Shown piece after piece: positions 5,726-12,912 of a stretch of 12,912 nucleotides of DNA (the first letter of the stretch is position 1; each line of letters starts with the position of its first letter). The notes under the pieces were generated by a model, which saw nothing but the letters and a program-made list of their open reading frames with translations, was not told the origin of the DNA and did no database searches. The stretch lies in assembly GCA_002068775.1 (NCBI GenBank), contig MWAX01000113.1, positions 1-12,912 on the forward strand, given 5' to 3'. A program made the position numbers and the translations under genes. This DNA is from Actinobacteria bacterium ADurb.Bin346 (GTDB lineage: Bacteria; Actinomycetota; Humimicrobiia; Humimicrobiales; Humimicrobiaceae).

Positions 5726-7129
5726 ATGCAGAACCAGGTAAAAAAGACTTCACGCTTTGCTCCGCTTGATACCAGCAAGCTGGACAGGGTGCCCCCATAC
5801 AATCTTGAAGCCGAAGAATCATCACTCGGCTCGATGCTTATTTCAAGAGAGGCGGTAGTTACAATTATAGGGATACTCTCTGAAGAAGATTTTTACAGGA
5901 AAGCAAACCAGGAAATATACCGGAGCATAAAAGAACTTTTTGCATCAGGAGAGCCGATAGATACTATAACGCTTGCTGATTACCTCCAGAAAAAAGGTTT
6001 GCTTGAAGAAACAGGCGGAAACACATACCTTCATTCGCTTGTAAGCAGCATGCCGCTTGCTGCAAATTCGGAATATTATGCGAGGATAGTCAAACATAAT
6101 TCAGTCCTTCGCAAGCTCATATATGCTGCAACTGAAATTGCAGTGATGGGTTATGAGGTTCCCGAAGACCTTTATCTGACAGTCGATAAAGCTCAGCAGC
6201 TGATTTTTTCCATCTATCAGGATTTAAACAATGATATAAAAAGCGGAAAATTTTCTGTTATAAAAGATGTCTTATCAGAGGTGTATGAGCAGGTAGCCAG
6301 TCTCTCTGAGAAAAAATCAAGGATAACCGGAATATCAACAGGTTTTATAGATCTTGACAGGAAGACCTCGGGGCTTCAATCATCAGACCTTATAATAATT
6401 GCTTCCAGGCCAGGCATGGGTAAGACATCCTTTGGTTTGACGATTGCCAGGAATGCAGCAATGGTGGAGAAACTGCCTGTTGCGATTTTTTCCCTTGAAA
6501 TGTCAAAGGATCAGATAGCTCAAAGGCTTATGTGTTCTGAATCAAGAATAGATCTTCAAAGACTGAGGTCAGGAAATTTGCGCGATGATGAATGGCCGAA
6601 GCTTGCAAGGGCAATAGAAAATCTTGCGGAGTGCAAAATTTATATAGATGATGCAGCATTCCTTACTGTGATGGACCTGCGCTCAAGGGCAAGGATACTT
6701 GCAAGCACTTATGATATTAAGCTTATAATAGTTGATTATTTGCAGCTGATGCAGTCAGGGACTGACTACAGGGAAAACAGAGTGCTTGAAATAACTGAAA
6801 TATCCAGGAACTTAAAAAGCATTGCAAAAGAACTTAAAGTGCCGGTGATTGCAATATCACAGCTTTCAAGAGAAGTTGAAAAAAGGGACAGGAAGAGGCC
6901 TGTACTGGCAGACCTGAGAGAATCAGGCGCCATCGAGCAGGACGCTGATCTTGTGATGTTTATTTACCGTGACGATTATTATGATGAAACAAGCGCAGAA
7001 TCAGGCACAGCTGAGATAAATATAGCAAAGCACAGGAATGGACCGACAGGTACGATAAAATTAAAATTTTTCAAAGAATATACTCTTTTTACCAATGCGG
7101 CAAAATCTCAGGATGAGGAACCTGTTTAA
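5726..7129 (+). CDS. dnaB: replicative DNA helicase DnaB
   Basis: DnaB is the hexameric 5'-3' helicase that unwinds DNA at the replication fork. The 467-residue protein has the N-terminal helical domain opening LDRVPPYNLEAEESSLGSML (residues ~19-38) and the RecA-like C-terminal ATPase. The Walker A motif is SRPGMGKTS (227-235, Lys233) and the Walker B motif is LIIVDYLQLM with Asp337. RESGAIEQDADLV and AKHRNGPTGTIKLKF complete the family motifs. The protein is full length, with no intein or frameshift. The ATG at 5726 is the only sensible start, because the LDRVPP segment lies just inside the protein, yet no Shine-Dalgarno precedes it. The rplI-dnaB-purA order is common in Firmicutes. Confidence 0.97.
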   Translation: MQNQVKKTSRFAPLDTSKLDRVPPYNLEAEESSLGSMLISREAVVTIIGILSEEDFYRKANQEIYRSIKELFASGEPIDTITLADYLQKKGLLEETGGNTYLHSLVSSMPLAANSEYYARIVKHNSVLRKLIYAATEIAVMGYEVPEDLYLTVDKAQQLIFSIYQDLNNDIKSGKFSVIKDVLSEVYEQVASLSEKKSRITGISTGFIDLDRKTSGLQSSDLIIIASRPGMGKTSFGLTIARNAAMVEKLPVAIFSLEMSKDQIAQRLMCSESRIDLQRLRSGNLRDDEWPKLARAIENLAECKIYIDDAAFLTVMDLRSRARILASTYDIKLIIVDYLQLMQSGTDYRENRVLEITEISRNLKSIAKELKVPVIAISQLSREVEKRDRKRPVLADLRESGAIEQDADLVMFIYRDDYYDETSAESGTAEINIAKHRNGPTGTIKLKFFKEYTLFTNAAKSQDEEPV

Positions 7130-7132
7130 ACC

Positions 7133-7156
7133 ATTTGCTATAAAATTTGCTGTAAA
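7133..7156. repeat. 12-bp near-perfect tandem repeat before purA
   Basis: ATTTGCTATAAA (7133-7144) is followed directly by ATTTGCTGTAAA (7145-7156), with one mismatch. The pair starts four bases after the dnaB stop. Confidence 0.7.
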
Positions 7157-7172
7157 TTAAGAATCAATTTAC
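7152..7172 (+). promoter_or_regulatory. perfect inverted repeat in the purA leader
   Basis: GTAAATT (7152-7158) and AATTTAC (7166-7172) are perfect reverse complements around a 7-base loop. With no T-run and low G+C it is a poor terminator. It could be an operator or a weak RNA hairpin ahead of purA. It does not resemble the purine riboswitch or the known PurR box, so any role is inference. Confidence 0.4.
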
Positions 7173-7211
7173 CAGTGTAAAACCGGATAAAAGAATAGAG
7201 GTGTTTAATAT

Positions 7212-8540
7212 ATGCCAGGCATAATTTTATTGGGTACCCAGTGGGGAGATGAAGGAAAAGGAAGGATAACCGACCTTCTGGCTGCGAATATGGACATGGT
7301 TATAAGATTCCAGGGGGGCAATAATGCCGGACACACAGTTATTGCGGGTAATGAAGAGTTCAGGCTGCATCATATTCCTTCGGGCATATTGTACCCGAGC
7401 ACAATCTGTGTAATAGGCAATGGTGTTGTCATAAACCCGGGCGTGCTTATTGAGGAGCTCGAAAGACTTTCCCGGAAAGAAATAAGAACTGACAATCTCA
7501 GGATAAGCGGCAATGCTCATCTGGTGATGCCATACCATATAGTAATAGACAAAGCAGGAGAAAATATCCTCGGCAAATCAAAAATAGGCACGACACATAA
7601 GGGAATCGGGCCGGTTTACGCGGATAAGGCATACCGGTCAGGCATAAGAGTGCAGGACCTGCTGGACCTTAAGATATTCAGGGCAAAGCTTGAAGAATCG
7701 CTTAAGCTGAAAAATTCAATTATAAAAAATGTATATGGTCTTGAACCCCTCAAAACCGAAGAGATCTTTGAAAATTATAAGGGATTTGTAAAAACAATAG
7801 GAAAATATATAACAGACACATCTTTTTTAGTAAATAAATATCTGGATGAAAAAAAGTTTGTGCTTTTCGAAGGGGCGCAGGGAACGCTTCTTGATATTGA
7901 CCATGGAACCTATCCTTTTGTGACATCATCTCCGACAATTGCAGGTGGAGCCTGCACAGGAGCAGGAGTAGGTCCTAAAAAAATAGATGAAATAATAGGG
8001 GTTGCAAAAGCTTATACGACCAGGGTCGGTTCCGGACCTTTTCCCACTGAGATAAATGAAGGCATTGGCGATATCCTGAGGGAAAAAGGCCACGAATTCG
8101 GGACCACTACCGGAAGGCCAAGAAGATGCGGCTGGCTTGATATACCAATACTTAAATATTCGATAATGCTTAACTCAATAGACAGCATAGCTTTAACAAA
8201 GCTGGACGTTCTTTCCGGGCTTGATGAAATAAAAATATGCACTTCTTATGAATATGAAGGCCGTATTTATGAGGATATTCCGCCGCATCAGACAATAATA
8301 CATAAATGCAAGCCTGTATACATTACAATGAAAGGCTGGAAGGAAGACATAACGGCAGTAAAAGATTTTTCCGACCTGCCTGATACAACTAAGTATTATA
8401 TAAGTGAAATAGAAAGGCTTATAAAGGTTCCGCTTTCACTGATAAGCGTGGGGCCTGAGAGAAGCCAGATTATAATAAGGGACAGGGGCTTTAAAGAAAA
8501 CATACTTAGAAAAAATAAAAAACCGCTGCTTGTCCTGTAG
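7212..8540 (+). CDS. purA: adenylosuccinate synthetase
   Basis: PurA condenses IMP with aspartate using GTP, the first committed step toward AMP. The 442-residue protein is of usual length and shows the P-loop-like GTQWGDEGKG (residues 8-17) with catalytic Asp13, and NNAGHTV with catalytic His41. Other matches are KIGTTHKGIGPVYADK (the IMP-binding stretch near 124-139), FEGAQGTLLDIDHGTYPFVTSS (about 219-240) and the GTTTGRPRRCGW loop (297-308). Position 18 is Arg where Lys is common (GKGR for GKGK). ATG 7212 follows GAGGTG (7198-7203) by eight bases. It is separated from dnaB by 82 bases and from purD by 21, so purA, purD and purE probably form one message. Confidence 0.97.
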   Translation: MPGIILLGTQWGDEGKGRITDLLAANMDMVIRFQGGNNAGHTVIAGNEEFRLHHIPSGILYPSTICVIGNGVVINPGVLIEELERLSRKEIRTDNLRISGNAHLVMPYHIVIDKAGENILGKSKIGTTHKGIGPVYADKAYRSGIRVQDLLDLKIFRAKLEESLKLKNSIIKNVYGLEPLKTEEIFENYKGFVKTIGKYITDTSFLVNKYLDEKKFVLFEGAQGTLLDIDHGTYPFVTSSPTIAGGACTGAGVGPKKIDEIIGVAKAYTTRVGSGPFPTEINEGIGDILREKGHEFGTTTGRPRRCGWLDIPILKYSIMLNSIDSIALTKLDVLSGLDEIKICTSYEYEGRIYEDIPPHQTIIHKCKPVYITMKGWKEDITAVKDFSDLPDTTKYYISEIERLIKVPLSLISVGPERSQIIIRDRGFKENILRKNKKPLLVL

Positions 8541-8561
8541 GTTTGGGGAGCATATATTTAC

Positions 8562-9878
8562 ATGAAAGTACTGATTATTGGAAGCGGTGGAAGAGAGCAC
8601 TGCCTTGCATGGAAGCTGGCATCAGCAAGTAATGTAAGCAAGATCTATGCAATACCCGGAAATCCCGGAATTGCAAAAATAGGTCAGTGCATAAACATTG
8701 GAATATCAGGAAGTGACTTCAAATCAATATCTGATTTTGTCTTTGAAGAAAATATTGATTTTACAATAGTCGGTCCCGAAGCACCGCTAGTTGATGGCAT
8801 AGTTGATTTTTTTCAGTCAAAGGGTCAAAAGATTTTTGGTCCGGACAAATCTGCAGCAAGGCTTGAAGGAAGCAAGGTTTTTACCAAAGAGCTGTGCGTA
8901 AAATATGGCATTCCTACTGCCGGAAGCATTAAATTCAATAGAAATGATTATTCGGAGGCAGTATCATATATAAAAAATTTAAATGATGGCGATTTCCCGG
9001 TTGTGATCAAAGTGGATGGACTGGCTGCCGGCAAGGGCGTTATTATTCCACAGACAAAAGAATCTGCGCTTGATGAAATTACAAACTGTTTTATTAATAA
9101 TACTTTTGGTTCAGCGGCAGATTCTTTAATAATAGAGGAATTTATTGAGGGATTTGAAGTATCGCTTCTTAACCTCTGTGACGGCAGGAATATAGTGCCC
9201 ATGGCGCTTGCTCAGGATTATAAAAAAATTTTTGACGGTGACAGGGGAAAAAATACAGGCGGGATGGGTAGCTATTCTCCTGTGCCCTTTGTTGATGAAA
9301 AGCTTTTTAATAAAATGCTTTCAGAAATCATTTATCCATCATATGAGGCAATTATAAAAGAAGGCATTAATTACAGAGGAGTCTTATACGGTGGAATAAT
9401 CGTTTCAAAGGGACAGCCTTATCTTCTTGAATACAACTGCAGGTTTGGCGATCCTGAAACACAGGCAATACTCCCAAACCTGAACAGTGACCTGCTTGAT
9501 CTCATGCTAAGATGTTCCGATGGAAAACTTGGCAGCAGCAAATGCAGCTGGAGAAATACAAAATGTGTCTGTGTTGTACTTGCTTCTCAAGGTTATCCTG
9601 AGACTTCCTCGAAAAACGACCTCATTGAAGGGCTGGACTGCCCGGGAGATGCCGAAACTGAAAAAGGCGGCAACAGTGCAATTGTATTTCATGCCGGTAC
9701 AATTTCCCGAAACTCAAAAATATATACAAATGGAGGAAGAGTGCTGGGAGTGGTAGCCAGCGCAGAGTCTTTCAAACAGGCACGCAAAGTAGTCTATGAA
9801 GCTATTTCAAATATAAGATTTGAAGGTATGCAATTTCGCAGGGACATAGCAAAAAGAGTGGAGGAGGAAATATCATGA
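8562..9878 (+). CDS. purD: phosphoribosylamine-glycine ligase (GAR synthetase)
   Basis: PurD joins 5-phosphoribosylamine and glycine with ATP, the second step of de novo purine synthesis. The 438-residue protein has the opening LIIGSGGREHCLAWKL with GSGGREH at 7-13, and the ATP-grasp segment VIKVDGLAAGKGV at about 147-159. GDRGKNTGGMGSYSP (226-240) and EYNCRFGDPETQ (290-301, Arg294 to Gln301) are also present. The C-terminal domain ends in IRFEGMQFRRDIAKR. It is a stand-alone enzyme: no PurM or PurN domain is fused. GGGGAG (8545-8550) lies 11 bases before ATG, rather far for a Shine-Dalgarno. The stop overlaps the purE start. Confidence 0.97.
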   Translation: MKVLIIGSGGREHCLAWKLASASNVSKIYAIPGNPGIAKIGQCINIGISGSDFKSISDFVFEENIDFTIVGPEAPLVDGIVDFFQSKGQKIFGPDKSAARLEGSKVFTKELCVKYGIPTAGSIKFNRNDYSEAVSYIKNLNDGDFPVVIKVDGLAAGKGVIIPQTKESALDEITNCFINNTFGSAADSLIIEEFIEGFEVSLLNLCDGRNIVPMALAQDYKKIFDGDRGKNTGGMGSYSPVPFVDEKLFNKMLSEIIYPSYEAIIKEGINYRGVLYGGIIVSKGQPYLLEYNCRFGDPETQAILPNLNSDLLDLMLRCSDGKLGSSKCSWRNTKCVCVVLASQGYPETSSKNDLIEGLDCPGDAETEKGGNSAIVFHAGTISRNSKIYTNGGRVLGVVASAESFKQARKVVYEAISNIRFEGMQFRRDIAKRVEEEIS

Positions 9879-10339
9879 CAGAAAGAGCAAAAAAAGTTGC
9901 AATAGTCATGGGCAGCAAATCTGATGAGGCGGCAATGAAGCCGGCAGCTGATATGCTTGAATTTTTCGGCATAGATTATGAAATTGTGGTAATTTCTGCT
10001 CACAGGATGCCGAATCGCACAAGGCAGTTTGTTTCCGATTCCCAAAAGAGCGGTGTAGAAATCTTTATTGCAGGTGCAGGCAAAGCAGCGCATCTGCCTG
10101 GCGTCATTGCATCTTTTACTACATGTCCTGTGATAGGGATTCCGATAAAAACAGAAGACCTCGGCGGAATCGATTCACTTCTTTCAATAGTGCAAATGCC
10201 GCCGGGGGTGCCTGTTGCAACTGTTGCAATAAACGGCGCGAAAAATGCTGCTATTCTTGCAGCACAGATTCTTTCACTGAAGTATGAAGAGATAAACCGG
10301 AAAATGGCTGCTTATAAAAAGAGCCTGGAAGAAAGCTGA
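9875..10339 (+). CDS. purE: N5-carboxyaminoimidazole ribonucleotide mutase
   Basis: Class I PurE moves the carboxyl group of N5-CAIR to give CAIR. The 154-residue protein shows IVMGSKSDE (10-18), the catalytic SAHRMP (41-46, His43), GAGKAAHLPG (67-76) and the late signature LLSIVQMPPGVPVATVAING. His73 and the AAHLPG context point to class I, the form that works with PurK, although no purK lies in the window. The GAG loop reads GAGKAA where class I enzymes usually have GAGGAA. Its ATG overlaps the purD stop (ATGA at 9875-9878) and follows AGGAGG (9862-9867) by seven bases, so it is translationally coupled to purD. Confidence 0.96.
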   Translation: MTERAKKVAIVMGSKSDEAAMKPAADMLEFFGIDYEIVVISAHRMPNRTRQFVSDSQKSGVEIFIAGAGKAAHLPGVIASFTTCPVIGIPIKTEDLGGIDSLLSIVQMPPGVPVATVAINGAKNAAILAAQILSLKYEEINRKMAAYKKSLEES

Positions 10340-10341
10340 AA

Positions 10342-10405
10342 CCCTTCTTCTGCAGTAATCTGCCATAGCAGATGCGGAAGATCAGCACTGCTTAAGGGCT
10401 TTTAA
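10342..10405 (+). terminator. compound hairpin after purE, probable transcription terminator
   Basis: Three nested stems can be drawn: CCCTT (10342-10346) with AAGGG (10394-10398), CTTC (10347-10350) with GAAG (10377-10380), and a perfect ATCTGC/GCAGAT stem with a CATA loop (10358-10373). A CTTTTAA tail follows. The T-run is short, and the outer stem encloses unpaired sequence, so efficiency is uncertain. Its place right after the purine genes and before a strong promoter fits the end of a transcription unit. Confidence 0.5.
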
Positions 10406-10428
10406 TAAAATGAATAAACTTATGGCTG

Positions 10429-10440
10429 CCACATCAGTGG
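10429..10440 (+). other. small CCAC/GTGG hairpin of unknown role
   Basis: CCAC (10429-10432) and GTGG (10437-10440) flank a four-base ATCA loop, between the purE terminator and the greA promoter. No T-run follows. The stem is only four pairs, so this may be chance. Confidence 0.2.
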
Positions 10441-10474
10441 AAGGTGAGATCATAAATCGCAAATTTCGCTATTT

Positions 10475-10503
10475 TTGACATCTTAATTCTCATACAATAT
10501 AAT
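10475..10503 (+). promoter_or_regulatory. consensus sigma-70/sigma-A promoter for greA-lysS
   Basis: TTGACA (10475-10480) and TATAAT (10498-10503) match the housekeeping consensus at all twelve positions with the ideal 17-base spacer. Transcription should start near 10510, giving a leader of about 65 bases before greA. The site lies between the purE terminator and greA, as expected for a new transcription unit. Confidence 0.88.
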
Positions 10504-10574
10504 ACCTCAATTAAATTTTTTAACTGTTTACTGATATTTTTAATAAGCTATATGATTCGGGGTGAATATATTCC

Positions 10575-11039
10575 ATGAAAGAATACAGACTGACACAGGA
10601 AGGCCTTAAAATGCTCCAGAGCGAGCTTGATGACCTTGTTAAGAATAAAAGAAAGGAAGTTGCTGAAAGACTCAGGGAATCAAAGGAATTTGGCGGCGAC
10701 CTTACCGAAAATCCGGAATATGAGCATGCTAAAAATGATCAGGCTTTCATAGAAGGCAGGATTGAGCAGATAAGTGAAATATTGCAGAATTATATTATAG
10801 TTGAAAATGAAATTAAGGGCAGAATAGACCTGGGAGCTGTTGTAATACTTAAGGATATGGATGATAAAAAAGAGAAAAAGTTTAAAATAGTGAGCTCAAT
10901 TGAATCCGATCCGGAAAAAAATAAGATATCTGATGAATCCCCAGTTGGAAAAGCCCTGCTTAATAAAATAGCCGGTGACACTATAACAGTCAAAACTCCG
11001 GTGACAACAAAGACCTACAAAATAATAGATATATCATAA
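10575..11039 (+). CDS. greA: transcription elongation factor GreA
   Basis: GreA enters the RNA polymerase secondary channel and stimulates cleavage of backtracked RNA. The 154-residue protein has the N-terminal coiled coil (residues ~5-75), with the acidic tip DLTENPEYE at 42-50 (Asp42 and Glu45 are the presumed catalytic pair). KNDQAFIEGRIEQISEIL lies on the return helix. The C-terminal FKBP-like domain includes DLGAVVILKD, VSSIESDPEKNKISDESPVGKALLNKIAGD and TVKTPVTTKTYKIIDI. The tip approach reads KEFGGDLTEN, one Gly longer than the common pattern (EHGDLKEN in E. coli). ATG 10575 follows GGGGTGA (10559-10565). It is the first gene behind the consensus promoter; lysS starts two bases after its stop. 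Confidence 0.95.
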   Translation: MKEYRLTQEGLKMLQSELDDLVKNKRKEVAERLRESKEFGGDLTENPEYEHAKNDQAFIEGRIEQISEILQNYIIVENEIKGRIDLGAVVILKDMDDKKEKKFKIVSSIESDPEKNKISDESPVGKALLNKIAGDTITVKTPVTTKTYKIIDIS

Positions 11040-11041
11040 GC

Positions 11042-12583
11042 ATGGAAAAAGAAAATGAACCTCCCGTAAGCGACAGAAAAAAATTTGATTATTATGCTGA
11101 GATAGAAGAGCCTTTAAACGAGCCTATGCAGCTTAAGATTGATAAAATAAAGGCTGCTGCTGCAAGTGGCAAGATACTTTATTTGTCAGCATTTGAAAAG
11201 AATGCGTCAGTGAGTGAAATCAAAGCAAAATATGCCGGCCTTGCACCGGGAGAAAAATCGGATGAGATCTATAAGCTTGCAGGAAGAATCATGATATTCA
11301 GGGTGCATGGTAAAGCGACATTCTGTGACTTAAAAGATGCTGATGATAAAATCCAGCTGTATCTCAATATTAAAAATACAGGTGAAGACAAGTACAATGA
11401 ATTCCTTGAACTTGACATAGGTGACTGGATAGGCGTCGAGGGTAGTGTTTTTGTCACCCATAAGGGTGAGCTTTCCATAAACGTCAGTGATTATAAACTA
11501 CTGTCAAAATCCATAAGGATAATGCCTGAAAAATGGCACGGATTAAAAGATGTTGAAATCAGGTACAGGCAGCGCTATCTTGATTTTATTGTAAACCCCG
11601 AAATAAAAAAAGTGTTTATGATCCGAATAAAGACCATTGATGCAATAAGGCAATTTTTAAATTCCCGCGGTTTTCTGGAAGTTGAGACCCCTATGCTTCA
11701 GCCCATACCCGGCGGCGCAACTGCAAAACCATTTGTTACGCATCATAATGCTCTTGATATAGATATGTATTTAAGGATTGCTCCGGAGCTGTATTTAAAA
11801 AGGCTTCTTGTGGGTGGTTTTGAAAGAGTATATGAAATAAACAGGAATTTCCGCAATGAAGGCATATCGCATAAGCATAATCCTGAGTTTACAATGGTAG
11901 AGTTTTATCAGGCTTTTGCAGATTACAATGATCTGATGATTCTTACTGAAGAGCTTTTCAAATATACTGCAATGCAGGCAACCGGAACAATGGATTTTAA
12001 ATACAGGGATAATAAAATCAGCTTTTCAGGCAAATGGGAAAAAATATCAATGCTGGATGCCATAGAGAAATATTCAGGCATCAGTTTTTCCTTTGATATG
12101 AATATCCTGGAAATGAAAAACATTGCCGGGAAACTTGGTGTTGAAATCAGTGAAAATTTTGGCAAAGGAAAAATAATCAATGAAGTTTTTGAAAAAACTG
12201 TCGAGCCATGTTTAATTCAGCCGACTTTTATAAAGGATTACCCCATAGAGATTTCACCACTTGCAAGAAAGCATCCGGAAAACGCAAACCTTACAGAAAG
12301 ATTCGAGCTGTTTGTGGGTGGAGAAGAAGTAGCAAACGCATTTTCAGAGCTTATTGACCCTAAAGACCAGATGGCGAGATTTTCAAAACAGGCTGAAAGC
12401 AGTGATGAGGAAGAAAGAATCACTGGAAAAATAGACCTGGATTTCATAAAAGCTCTCGAGTACGGGATGCCACCGGCAGCAGGAGAGGGCATTGGTATTG
12501 ATAGGCTTGTCATGATATTAACTGACAGCAGGTCAATAAGGGATGTAATACTGTTTCCGTTAATGAAGCCTGAAAAAGAATAA
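11042..12583 (+). CDS. lysS: lysyl-tRNA synthetase, class II
   Basis: LysS charges tRNA-Lys. The 513-residue protein contains an N-terminal OB-fold anticodon-binding domain (about residues 75-175: KLAGRIMIFRVHGKATFCDLKD to WIGVEGSVFVTHKGELSI) and the class II catalytic core. Motif 1 lies near FLNSRGFLEVETPML, and motif 2 is RNFRNEGISHKHNPEFTMVE from Arg268. Motif 3 is GEGIGIDRLVMIL at 481-493 with Arg488. The LysS-specific GGATAKPF and EVANAFSELIDP are present. It is slightly longer than the usual ~500 because of about 30 extra N-terminal residues (KENEPPVSDRKKFDYYAEIE). ATG 11042 has no clear Shine-Dalgarno and lies two bases after the greA stop, so translation is probably coupled. Confidence 0.96.
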   Translation: MEKENEPPVSDRKKFDYYAEIEEPLNEPMQLKIDKIKAAAASGKILYLSAFEKNASVSEIKAKYAGLAPGEKSDEIYKLAGRIMIFRVHGKATFCDLKDADDKIQLYLNIKNTGEDKYNEFLELDIGDWIGVEGSVFVTHKGELSINVSDYKLLSKSIRIMPEKWHGLKDVEIRYRQRYLDFIVNPEIKKVFMIRIKTIDAIRQFLNSRGFLEVETPMLQPIPGGATAKPFVTHHNALDIDMYLRIAPELYLKRLLVGGFERVYEINRNFRNEGISHKHNPEFTMVEFYQAFADYNDLMILTEELFKYTAMQATGTMDFKYRDNKISFSGKWEKISMLDAIEKYSGISFSFDMNILEMKNIAGKLGVEISENFGKGKIINEVFEKTVEPCLIQPTFIKDYPIEISPLARKHPENANLTERFELFVGGEEVANAFSELIDPKDQMARFSKQAESSDEEERITGKIDLDFIKALEYGMPPAAGEGIGIDRLVMILTDSRSIRDVILFPLMKPEKE

Positions 12584-12638
12584 ATTTGACCATTTCTTTT
12601 TAATATATTAATCTGTTATTACAGGGTTTTTATTTACC

Positions 12639-12643
12639 AGGAG
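12639..12643 (+). promoter_or_regulatory. Shine-Dalgarno for the McsA-like gene
   Basis: AGGAG lies five bases before ATG 12649 and supports the start of the truncated last gene. Confidence 0.7.
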
Positions 12644-12648
12644 AAAAA

Positions 12649-12912
12649 ATGATCTGTGAATTCTGTAAAAATAATGAGGCTAATGTCCACCTTGTAAAAG
12701 TTATAAACGACAGGGTGGAAAAAGTAAACCTGTGCATTGACTGCCTGAAAAATTTTGCTGTTTTTCCAGCTGAGGAAGTTTTTAATGATCTGACAAAGCT
12801 TCTGACAAAAGTTTTTGAAGTCGATATTAAAATAATCGATAAAGGAGACAATGATAAAATATTCGGAAAAGTACAGGCAGCTGAAAATAAAAAATGTTCA
12901 TTCTGCGGAATA
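12649..12912 (+). CDS. mcsA: McsA-like zinc-finger protein, 3' end cut by the window
   Basis: The frame is open from ATG 12649 to the window edge (88 codons with no stop). The protein opens ICEFCKNNEANVHLVKVIND and has a first zinc knuckle formed by Cys3, Cys6, Cys29 and Cys32. A second CxxC at Cys84 and Cys87 (KKCSFCG) begins just before the window ends. This layout matches McsA, a partner of the arginine kinase McsB in the CtsR/ClpC stress system, which usually carries a UvrB/UvrC motif at its C-terminus (not visible here). In Firmicutes mcsA follows or neighbours lysS and precedes mcsB and clpC, which fits. Other UvrBC-motif zinc proteins are possible, and the symbol depends on what follows. 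Confidence 0.75.
   Translation, partial: MICEFCKNNEANVHLVKVINDRVEKVNLCIDCLKNFAVFPAEEVFNDLTKLLTKVFEVDIKIIDKGDNDKIFGKVQAAENKKCSFCGI

Noticed and set aside
10410..10478. 22-codon ORF from ATG 10410 ending in the greA -35 box
   Set aside because: AAGGG lies 11 bases upstream, but that sequence is the 3' arm of the purE terminator. The peptide has no recognisable feature and its stop overlaps the promoter, so it is probably chance.
10340..10574. tRNA, T-box or riboswitch in the purE-greA gap
   Set aside because: No cloverleaf, T-box specifier/antiterminator (UGGN) layout or purine-riboswitch core was seen. The structure is explained by a terminator and a promoter.
1..12912. Mobile element, defence system or other novel system
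   Set aside because: All genes are colinear housekeeping or envelope genes with similar composition. No transposase, integrase, direct-repeat boundary, toxin-antitoxin pair or spacer array is visible.

Overview
The window is a compact stretch of bacterial housekeeping chromosome with every gene on the + strand. The DNA is AT-rich (roughly 35-40% G+C by eye), uses AGG for Arg and ATA for Ile heavily, and has short intergenic gaps. The gene order rpsF-ssb-rpsR-DUF2232(yybS)-rplI-dnaB-purA, followed by greA-lysS-mcsA-like, is typical of low-G+C Gram-positive bacteria and related deep lineages. I cannot name a species, and a low-G+C actinobacterial or other anaerobic lineage is also possible. No tRNA, rRNA, CRISPR array, insertion sequence, phage gene or other mobile element is visible, and no gene-free stretch exceeds 300 bases.

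Region 1 (1-2772) holds a 128-base leader with two dyads, then three closely spaced genes: an unrecognised lipoprotein, a SIMPL-domain (DUF541) lipoprotein and a histidine-phosphatase-superfamily enzyme. They look like one transcription unit concerned with the cell envelope plus a phosphatase.

Region 2 (2773-5637) is a ribosomal protein/replication operon: S6, SSB, S18, a DUF2232 membrane protein and L9. Two of these genes (S18 and L9) start at TTG behind strong Shine-Dalgarno sequences.

Region 3 (5638-10405) starts with the replicative helicase dnaB, which lacks a visible Shine-Dalgarno. It continues with purine genes: purA (IMP to adenylosuccinate), purD (GAR synthesis) and purE (N5-CAIR mutase, overlapping purD by 4 bases), and ends at a compound hairpin that looks like a terminator.

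Region 4 (10406-12912) opens with a perfect-consensus sigma-70/sigma-A promoter (TTGACA, 17 bases, TATAAT). It drives greA and the nearly abutting lysS, followed by the 5' part of an McsA-like zinc-finger gene cut by the window end. That last gene suggests the lysS-mcsA-mcsB-clpC arrangement of Firmicutes.

I found no convincing novel system. The observations worth checking are small: a 14-bp tandem duplication that set the stop codon of the phosphatase gene, the dnaB start lacking a Shine-Dalgarno, repeat/dyad structure before purA, residue-level deviations in GreA and PurE, possible leader regulation of rpsF, and a CtsR-like half-site before the McsA-like gene.
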